A stretch of 6,212 nt of DNA from Planctomycetota bacterium (GTDB lineage Bacteria > Planctomycetota > UBA11346), in the NCBI GenBank assembly GCA_947470885.1, contig CANIXE010000134.1:1-6212 (forward strand), read 5' to 3'. The notes beneath the pieces were generated by a model. The model did no database searches. It worked only from the letters and a program-made list of their open reading frames with translations, and was not told the DNA's origin. Shown in pieces: positions 1 through 4,348 of the stretch; the stretch's first letter is position 1, and the number at the start of each line of letters is the position of its first letter. Both the position numbers and the translations under genes were made by a program.

Positions 1-380
1 ACGCCAGCATCGTCGCCACCCTGCAAGAATTAGCCGATCAGGAGCAATGCAGCCTGATCGTCACCACTGGCGGCACCGGCCCATCCCCCCGGGACGTGAC
101 CCCGGAAGCCACGGAAGCCGTCTGCACCAAGATGCTTCCTGGCTTCGGCGAATTGATGCGCAGCACCAGTCTGAAGGTGGTGCCCACCGCCATCTTGAGC
201 CGGCAAACCGCGGGCATCCGGGGTCGGTCGTTAATCATCAACCTGCCGGGCAAGCCCAACAGCATCCGGGAATGCCTGGACGCAGTGTTCCCCGCCGTCC
301 CCTACTGCCTGGATCTGATCGGCGCGGGACGGTTGGAAACGAATCCCTCATTGATGCCGGTATTCAGGCCCAAGGCCTGA
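1..380 (+). CDS. mogA: Molybdopterin adenylyltransferase MogA, 3' part (5' end outside window)
   Basis: Reading frame 3 is open from the window edge to TGA at 378-380 and gives about 125 residues of a protein that in E. coli is 195 aa long, so the N-terminal third is missing. The diagnostic MoCF/MPT-binding signature is present (TTGGTGPSPRDVTPEAT, bases 63-113), followed by the family's C-terminal block with LPGKPNSIRECLDAVF and PYCLDLIGA and the ending FRPKA. The family adenylylates molybdopterin with ATP in the cytoplasm, giving the MPT-AMP intermediate used by MoeA for molybdate insertion. FRPK near the C-terminus favours MogA over MoaB. The last 12 codons and the stop codon lie in a perfect inverted repeat, so the extreme C-terminus and the mRNA 3' end are constrained by the same DNA. 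The gene converges on slyD. Confidence 0.93.
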   Translation, partial: ASIVATLQELADQEQCSLIVTTGGTGPSPRDVTPEATEAVCTKMLPGFGELMRSTSLKVVPTAILSRQTAGIRGRSLIINLPGKPNSIRECLDAVFPAVPYCLDLIGAGRLETNPSLMPVFRPKA

Positions 381-399
381 ATACCGGCATCAATGAGGG
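345..399. repeat. Perfect 26-bp inverted repeat spanning the mogA stop codon
   Basis: The left arm 345-370 (starts CCCTCATTGATGCC) and the right arm 374-399 (ends GGCATCAATGAGGG) are exact reverse complements, separated by only CAA at 371-373. The left arm encodes the normal MogA C-terminal residues and the right arm holds the last codons, the TGA and 19 bases beyond. In mogA RNA it would form a very stable hairpin. No U-tract follows (next bases GAATGCAGG), so it is not a classical intrinsic terminator; 3'-end protection or a block to convergent readthrough is possible. Since the left arm is coding sequence, the right arm is probably the derived copy. Confidence 0.9.
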
Positions 400-403
400 G
401 AAT

Positions 404-441
404 GCAGGAATGCTCGAATGACGGGCAGGAATGCTCGAATG
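404..441. repeat. Two 17-bp direct repeats, 21-bp period
   Basis: The 17-mer GCAGGAATGCTCGAATG occurs at 404-420 and again at 425-441, separated by ACGG. Its GAATGCTCGAATG core (408-420 and 429-441) is the exact reverse complement of 487-499 (CATTCGAGCATTC), so either copy can pair with the far end of the adjacent octamer array. The unit is noncoding, downstream of mogA, and shares the CATTCG/CGAATG word with the array. Confidence 0.85.
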
Positions 442-452
442 TCCGCAGCTCG

Positions 453-500
453 CGCATTCGCGCATTCGCGCATTCGCGCATTCGCACATTCGAGCATTCT
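453..500. repeat. 8-bp tandem array (CGCATTCG), four perfect and two degenerate units
   Basis: Units at 453-460, 461-468, 469-476 and 477-484 are identical CGCATTCG; 485-492 (CACATTCG) and 493-500 (AGCATTCT) are degenerate. The unit is 8 bp, not a multiple of three, and all short open frames through it are repeat artefacts. It sits five bases beyond the slyD stop codon, between convergent mogA and slyD. The last two units form CATTCGAGCATTC, complementary to the upstream direct repeats, so 408-500 can fold into a large imperfect stem. Such an array is prone to slippage and copy-number change. No T-tract supports a standard terminator. Confidence 0.85.
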
Positions 501-504
501 GAAT

Positions 505-1005
505 TCAGTGGTGGTGATGCCCACCCGCCCCATGCGCGTGCCCGTGGCTCACTTCATCCGCCGTGCCAGCACGGACTGAGACGATCTCCACTTCGAACTG
601 GAGGGTCTCGCCTGCCAACTCATGGTTGCCGCTGATGAACACCTGATCGCCTTCAACGCCGTGGATGGTGAACAGCACGTGCTGGTCAGCCCGTTCGGGG
701 TGTTCGGCCCGGAACTGCATGCCGGGCTGGAGCTTCTTGCGGACTTCGGGGGGGAACTCATTGCGGTTGACCACCGCGTCCAGGGCCGGATCCGCCTCGC
801 CATAGGCATCCGCCGGAGGCACCGTGACGCTCAGCTTGTCGCCAGCCTGCTTGCCGATCAGGGCTTTTTCCAGGCCGATGACGATCTGGCCATGACCGAT
901 CAGACTGACCAGAGGTTCGCCCTCATTGCTGTTGTCGACGTGCTCGCCTTCGGCGGTGGCGACTTTGTAATGGAACGAGACGACGGTGTTGTTGGCGACC
1001 TGCAT
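505..1005 (-). CDS. slyD: SlyD-type FKBP peptidyl-prolyl cis-trans isomerase with His-rich tail
   Basis: The 166-aa protein starts at ATG 1005 with a good Shine-Dalgarno (GGAGA at 1015-1011, 5 nt upstream). Residues 1-69 and about 127-145 form the FKBP fold, with GHGQIVIGLEKALIGK at 37-52 and PPADAYGE at 63-70. The insert-in-flap chaperone domain lies between (about 70-126), ending at the typical NHELAGETLQFEVEI. The family isomerises X-Pro bonds and acts as a cytoplasmic folding chaperone; SlyD also binds Ni2+ and assists hydrogenase maturation in E. coli. The C-terminus (154-166) has seven His in 13 residues, including a terminal HHHH, a plausible metal-binding tail. It is much shorter than the roughly 50-residue Cys/His tail of E. 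coli SlyD (196 aa) and lacks Cys, so metal storage is inferred. No signal peptide is visible. The gene converges on mogA and diverges from the outer-membrane protein gene. Confidence 0.93.
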   Translation of the reverse strand: MQVANNTVVSFHYKVATAEGEHVDNSNEGEPLVSLIGHGQIVIGLEKALIGKQAGDKLSVTVPPADAYGEADPALDAVVNRNEFPPEVRKKLQPGMQFRAEHPERADQHVLFTIHGVEGDQVFISGNHELAGETLQFEVEIVSVRAGTADEVSHGHAHGAGGHHHH

Positions 1006-1163
1006 GGGGTTCTCCGGTTGGGCAAGCTATGACCAGGAATGCCCATGCCAGCGCGGGGGAAGCGCCCAGCGCCAAATGTCGCGCTCTTGCGCATCCCCTG
1101 CCTGATAGGTAGTTTGCGACCCACCCCTAGGTCGGCCTGCTCCCCAGGCCAGAGGATGTTGCC
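1006..1163. promoter_or_regulatory. Divergent intergenic region, slyD / outer-membrane protein
   Basis: These 158 bp separate two divergent start codons and must hold the promoter(s) of both genes. For the rightward gene the Shine-Dalgarno AGAGGA is at 1151-1156, 7 nt before ATG. A perfect 6-bp hairpin (GGCCTG 1134-1139 with CAGGCC 1145-1150, loop CTCCC) abuts that site and could affect translation. A possible rightward sigma70-like pair is TTGCGC 1087-1092 and TAGTTT 1110-1115 (17-bp spacer), but the match is poor. No convincing leftward promoter for slyD was recognised by eye. Confidence 0.45.
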
Positions 1164-1838
1164 ATGGTTCACCGTCCGTCGTCTGCCTTCGGTCTGGTCG
1201 CCGCCATGCTGGCCCTGACACCCCTGTGCTCCGGGGCGGAAAATACCAAGCCCTCCCTGCCTCCATTCAAATTCCTGGACCTCCGCGTTGGCGCCGGAAC
1301 CACGGAAGCACCGAACGTTACGGAAAAAGTAGTATCCCCTACCGCCTCCTGGGACGTCGACTGGGGTGATGCCAAATCGGCGCCTCGATTCTCAGTCCTT
1401 GCACTCGGGGGATTGTCCTGGGTCAATACCGGACCAATTGTCGGTATCGAGGCAAGCCTGGCCCGGCATACCCTGGGCAGCGACACCCAGGGTGCCACCG
1501 AAATCCACATGACCCAGCAAAGCGTGCTGTTCCTTGCCGGCTGGCAGTACGGCATCAGCCTGAATAAAGAAATCCAAGCCCACGTGGAAGTGGCCCCGAT
1601 GTACGGTGCCGTGCTATCCTATTTCGACCGGGGCGAAGCTGGCCACGTCATCAATCCGGAATATGGAGTACGCACAGGCCTATTCCTATCCGAACGCCAG
1701 GTCACCGCCGGCGTGGTGGCTGCGTGGGTCCGCTCTTCTGGCACCATCGACACCCCCACGGCCCCTGGGACTACCAGTGAAGTCTCGTATTCGATCCGCG
1801 GCTGGCGGATCAGCGCCGAACTGGGATATCGATTCTAA
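1164..1838 (+). CDS. Putative outer-membrane beta-barrel protein, family not recognised
   Basis: The 224-aa protein begins at ATG 1164 with Shine-Dalgarno AGAGGA 7 nt upstream. It has a Sec signal peptide: basic start (MVHRPSS), a hydrophobic stretch FGLVAAMLALTPL and a likely signal peptidase I cut after CSGA (about residue 25). The LTPLC context is a poor lipobox, so lipoprotein export is less likely. The mature part has repeated alternating hydrophobic/polar stretches typical of antiparallel strands (for example RFSVLALGGLSWV, SVLFLAGWQYGISL, AHVEVAPMYGAVLSYF, GLFLSERQVTAGVVAAWV, WRISAELGYRF) and ends in Phe, the usual BamA recognition end of outer-membrane proteins. The size fits a small barrel of about eight strands. 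The function is unknown. It stands alone, divergent from slyD and convergent with rarA, whose stop codon is only 15 bp away. Confidence 0.75.
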   Translation: MVHRPSSAFGLVAAMLALTPLCSGAENTKPSLPPFKFLDLRVGAGTTEAPNVTEKVVSPTASWDVDWGDAKSAPRFSVLALGGLSWVNTGPIVGIEASLARHTLGSDTQGATEIHMTQQSVLFLAGWQYGISLNKEIQAHVEVAPMYGAVLSYFDRGEAGHVINPEYGVRTGLFLSERQVTAGVVAAWVRSSGTIDTPTAPGTTSEVSYSIRGWRISAELGYRF

Positions 1839-1853
1839 TCTGACGCCAGTGAA

Positions 1854-3134
1854 TCAGCCGGGCTTTCGCCTGGCTGCCCACCAAGCCAGGCGCTTGGCGA
1901 TTTCCTTCTCGAACCCGAAGTTGCCAGGTTCATAGAATTGCTCTCCGGAAAATTCCCGAGGAAGACATGATTGCCCTGCAAAGTGACCCGGGGCGTCGTG
2001 GTCATAGATATAGCCTTCACCGTACCCCAGTTCGCCCATCAAGGCCGTGGGGGCATTGCGGAGGAACATCGGCACCGCCGCACCAGGGTGCCGACGGACG
2101 GCCTCTGCCGCTTTGAAATAAGCCTTGGTACCATTGGATTTCGGTGCCGTGGCATTGTAAATGACCGCCTGGCTCAAGGGGTAGATGGCCTCGGGCATGC
2201 CAATGTTCTGGGTGGCGGTCAGCGCACTGGTGGCGACCACCAAGGCCTGGGGGTCCGCCAACCCCACGTCCTCGGCGGCAAAAATTACCAGACGGCGGGC
2301 AACAAAGCGCGGGTCCTCGCCGGCCTCCAACTGCCGGGCCAGATAATACAGGGCAGCTTGGACATCGCTGGCTCGCATGCTTTTGATGAAGGCGCTAGCA
2401 ACGTCATAATGCTGCTCGCCGTCCGCATCATGATCCGTCACGGGATTGGCGGCAACCCGGGCCACCGTCGCCGCCTGCACCGAACCCGGGGCGTCCAAGG
2501 CATGGGCGGCCTCCACCAGGATCAACAACCGGCGACCATCCCCAGCCGCCAAGCGGCACAGCAGCTCCCGGGCTGCAGGCTCCAGTATCAAACCCGGGAG
2601 ACCGTCCGGATGCACCGCCACCCGTTCCAACAGAGCTTCCAGACTGGCGGTGCCCAGGGATTCCAAGGCGAACACCCGACACCGGCTGATGAGGGCACGG
2701 TTCAGGGCAAAACTGGGATTTTCCGTGGTCGCCCCCACCAGAGTGACGGTACCGGCCTCCAGGTGGGGCAATAGGGCATCCTGTTGCCCTTTGCTGAACC
2801 GATGGAGCTCATCAATGAACAGGAGGGTGCCCTGGCCGAGATTGGCCGTCGCCGCCGCCTCGGCAAATAGACTGCGCAATTCGGGTACCCCCCCCAAAAC
2901 GGCGGAAAAAGGGGCAAATCGCAATCCCCGCTCCTCGGCCAACAGACGGGCAATGGTAGTTTTTCCGCATCCTGGAGGACCCCAGAGGACCAGGGAGGGC
3001 AGGTGGCCCTTCCCCAGCATCGCAGTGAGGATGCCGTCAGGTCCAAGCAGCGCAGCTTGTCCAACCACCTCAATAAGTCGCCGAGGGCGCAATCGTTCCG
3101 CCAGCGGGACCATCGGCAACGACGTGGGGCTCAT
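1854..3134 (-). CDS. rarA: Replication-associated recombination protein A (RarA/MgsA AAA+ ATPase)
   Basis: The 426-aa protein has full family length. In order: the N-terminal motif PLAERLRPRRLIEVVGQ (10-26), Walker A GPPGCGKTT (52-60), Walker B LLFIDE (104-109), sensor 1 GATTENPSF (134-142), arginine-finger region NRALISRCRVF (145-155), sensor 2 GDGRR (198-202), and the MgsA C-terminal part with KSMRASDVQAALYYLARQLE and GEDPRFVARR. RarA forms tetramers related to clamp-loader ATPases, binds SSB and DNA ends and acts at stalled replication forks. The ATG at 3134 overlaps the upstream stop as ATGA with no evident Shine-Dalgarno, so translation is probably coupled; ATG 3113 (residue 8, MVPLAERL) is a possible alternative start. 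It is the last gene of the four-gene leftward cluster. Confidence 0.96.
   Translation of the reverse strand: MSPTSLPMVPLAERLRPRRLIEVVGQAALLGPDGILTAMLGKGHLPSLVLWGPPGCGKTTIARLLAEERGLRFAPFSAVLGGVPELRSLFAEAAATANLGQGTLLFIDELHRFSKGQQDALLPHLEAGTVTLVGATTENPSFALNRALISRCRVFALESLGTASLEALLERVAVHPDGLPGLILEPAARELLCRLAAGDGRRLLILVEAAHALDAPGSVQAATVARVAANPVTDHDADGEQHYDVASAFIKSMRASDVQAALYYLARQLEAGEDPRFVARRLVIFAAEDVGLADPQALVVATSALTATQNIGMPEAIYPLSQAVIYNATAPKSNGTKAYFKAAEAVRRHPGAAVPMFLRNAPTALMGELGYGEGYIYDHDAPGHFAGQSCLPREFSGEQFYEPGNFGFEKEIAKRLAWWAARRKPG
1867..1892 (+). terminator. Candidate terminator hairpin for the outer-membrane protein gene, inside the rarA 3' end
   Basis: CGCCTGGCT (1867-1875) and AGCCAGGCG (1884-1892) form a perfect 9-bp stem with an 8-nt loop, 29 bp after the rightward stop codon. 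Only a weak pyrimidine-rich run (GATTTCCTTCT) follows. An overlapping alternative hairpin, 1855-1862 with 1869-1876, has one G-T pair. Both lie in sequence encoding the last residues of RarA. With 15 bp between the convergent stop codons, any terminator for the rightward gene must lie in rarA, but the coding constraint alone could explain these repeats. Confidence 0.3.
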
Positions 3135-3607
3135 CGTAGATCTATGGCATCGGCCCGGGATTCCGCCCGTCGAGCCAACAGGGAATCCCCCGCATCCCCG
3201 GCTACCCGGGCAAGGAACCGCCAGGCCCCGGACTCTTCGGGGGCGGCAGCCACGACTGCCCGTGCAGCAGTCAGGGCCAAGGCCAGGGATTCAGGAGTTC
3301 GCGCTTGGAGCCAACGCCGACACGCCTCCCGATGCAGCTCCCGGACCCGTTGCGGATCAATGTGGGCACGACGGGTGAAAAACACATCCAGACCAATCGC
3401 CAGAAGTGCCAGCCCTGCGTGAATAGCCCATGCGATCTCCAACACCCGCTGGGCAAATGGTCCCGCCAAGAGGGCGAAACCCGCCACTTCGACTGCAATC
3501 AAGGGAATAGTCGGCAATAAAAGCGCCAGACCCCAGCCCAACCTACCGCCAATCAGCAATCCGCTGCCCGGCAGGATCCCATTCAAGACGAACAACAATC
3601 GGGCCAT
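3131..3607 (-). CDS. Small membrane protein of unknown function with a cytoplasmic helical C-terminus
   Basis: The 158-aa protein starts at ATG 3607 (MARLLFVLNGILPGSG), one base after the stop of the preceding gene (TGA-T-ATG). A longer in-frame extension to 3658 is rejected because its extra residues lie in the upstream gene and look non-native. Three hydrophobic segments are visible at about 4-20, 24-49 and 55-77. The first contains LPGSGLL with a Gly-rich turn, as in several small proteins with paired N-terminal helices. The segment ending DVFFTRR suggests positive-inside orientation of the following C-terminal half. Residues 84-158 are Arg/Ala-rich and helical (AARAVVAAAPEESGAWRFLARVAGD), reminiscent of a single TPR-like hairpin, though no repeat is provable. 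It overlaps rarA by 4 bp (ATGA), so co-expression is likely. I do not recognise the family. Confidence 0.8.
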   Translation of the reverse strand: MARLLFVLNGILPGSGLLIGGRLGWGLALLLPTIPLIAVEVAGFALLAGPFAQRVLEIAWAIHAGLALLAIGLDVFFTRRAHIDPQRVRELHREACRRWLQARTPESLALALTAARAVVAAAPEESGAWRFLARVAGDAGDSLLARRAESRADAIDLR

Positions 3608-3608
3608 A

Positions 3609-3998
3609 TCAGACCTGCCGGACCACGAGCCGGCGCTCGGTGAGGAAATGCTCGCCAACGTGGAGCTGCACCCGGTATTCCCCCGCTACCGGGAAGCGAA
3701 GGCGCAAAAAAGTGAACGAAATCTCTGCCACGGTACGAGGATCGAGGAAACGGATCTCGGTACCGCTTTCGTAGAGCGTGGACATCCCCTCGCTGTCGGT
3801 GATTTTCAACGTGACCCGGTATTCACCATAACCCTCGGTGATCGCCGCATACACCGCCAGGGATTGGTGGATGGCTGGAAATTGTCGACTGGTCAACCCA
3901 TTGAACAACCCCAGGAGGGTCCGCTTGCCCGTCGACGGATCCTCGTGGACCGCATCACAGACCACCAATGCCAATGCCTGGGGGGCAACACTGGACAT
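3609..3998 (-). CDS. DUF6941-like beta-rich protein of unknown function
   Basis: The 129-aa protein starts at ATG 3998, overlapping the upstream stop by one base (TGATG), with AAGGG 6 nt upstream (4009-4005). The N-terminal pattern ALALVVCDAVHEDPSTGKRTLLGLFNG..FPAIH, then alternating strands (YRVTLKITDSEG, EISFTFLRLRFPVAGEYRVQLHV, RRLVVRQV), resembles the small beta-sandwich proteins grouped as DUF6941; this assignment is from memory of the family pattern and is tentative. The second half, with 'PVAGEYRVQLHVGEHFLTERRL', is typical of an immunoglobulin-like edge-strand fold. There is no signal peptide, transmembrane segment or catalytic motif, so a cytoplasmic binding or scaffold role is possible but not shown. 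It lies between the 94-aa gene and the membrane protein gene in the coupled cluster. Confidence 0.78.
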   Translation of the reverse strand: MSSVAPQALALVVCDAVHEDPSTGKRTLLGLFNGLTSRQFPAIHQSLAVYAAITEGYGEYRVTLKITDSEGMSTLYESGTEIRFLDPRTVAEISFTFLRLRFPVAGEYRVQLHVGEHFLTERRLVVRQV

Positions 3999-4282
3999 CA
4001 GATGCCCTTGCGGCTGAAGGCCCGTTCGATCACCCCGGGAAGATGGTCCTGGGCGTTGCGCAGATCGGTGGGATCACCATGCACGGCAGTGAAGAAATCC
4101 GCCCCACGGTCGGTGGGCTTGACGCCCACGAGAACGAACGTCATGCCCCCCAGGATCAACTGGATGGCCTTCCGCTGGTCATCCGTCAAGCCATCTTCAC
4201 CCACGACCGGAGCTGTGGGTTCGGGCTTCTTGCTAGCTGAAGCGTTACCGGGGAAGCGGATGACCTTGTCATTCATGCCCAC
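3998..4282 (-). CDS. Small soluble protein of unknown function, first gene of the rarA cluster
   Basis: The start is set at GTG 4282 because GGAGG (4295-4291) lies 8 nt upstream; the in-frame ATG at 4276, two codons later, would leave a 14-nt spacing and is the alternative. The product is 94 aa. Residues 1-33 are a low-complexity Pro/Ala/Ser/Lys stretch; 34-94 look like a compact domain with DDQRKAIQLILGG (helix), MTFVLVGVKP (strand), then TDRGADFFTAVHGD and LRNAQDHLPGVIERAF (helix). No known motif or membrane segment is seen and I do not recognise the family. Extending the frame to 4576 would run antisense into hflX and is rejected. The stop overlaps the next start as TGATG. The Shine-Dalgarno lies in a possible hairpin (4291-4307). 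Confidence 0.75.
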   Translation of the reverse strand: MGMNDKVIRFPGNASASKKPEPTAPVVGEDGLTDDQRKAIQLILGGMTFVLVGVKPTDRGADFFTAVHGDPTDLRNAQDHLPGVIERAFSRKGI

Positions 4283-4348
4283 AGCATGGGCCTCCGTAGG
4301 ACGGAGGAAGCCTTGCCGCGCCGGGCGCGGTTGGTTGGATAGGGACAC
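4283..4348. promoter_or_regulatory. Divergent 66-bp hairpin-rich gap between the rarA cluster and hflX
   Basis: CCTCCGT (4291-4297) and ACGGAGG (4301-4307) form a perfect 7-bp inverted repeat with a 3-nt loop. On the minus strand one arm contains the GGAGG Shine-Dalgarno of the 94-aa gene. A second perfect 6-bp repeat, CCGCGC (4316-4321) with GCGCGG (4325-4330), precedes the hflX Shine-Dalgarno AGGG (4341-4344). In RNA these could hinder ribosome binding; in DNA they could be operator sites. No good -10/-35 pair was recognised, so promoters may reach into the flanking coding sequences. Confidence 0.5.

Noticed and set aside
302..487. A short leftward reading frame through the repeats
   Set aside because: It is antisense to mogA and its residues are translations of the palindrome and octamer array; there is no Shine-Dalgarno.
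404..500. CRISPR-like array
   Set aside because: The repeats are 8 or 17 bp, contiguous or 4 bp apart, with no unique spacers and no cas genes nearby.
499..508. 10-bp palindrome CTGAATTCAG over the slyD stop
   Set aside because: Short enough to occur by chance and without flanking U-tract or known regulator match.
393..635. Rightward 80-codon frame across the array into slyD
   Set aside because: Its sequence is a repeat artefact followed by antisense slyD.
622..1032. A 136-codon rightward frame opposite slyD
   Set aside because: Shadow of the well-supported SlyD frame in G+C-rich DNA; no family similarity.
1971..3422. Long rightward frames (up to 310 codons) antisense to rarA
   Set aside because: rarA carries every expected motif on the opposite strand; the antisense products are Arg/Pro-rich and unlike any protein family.
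3608..3658. Longer start for the membrane protein at 3658
   Set aside because: The additional 17 residues overlap the preceding gene; the ATG directly after its stop begins a plausible membrane-protein N-terminus.
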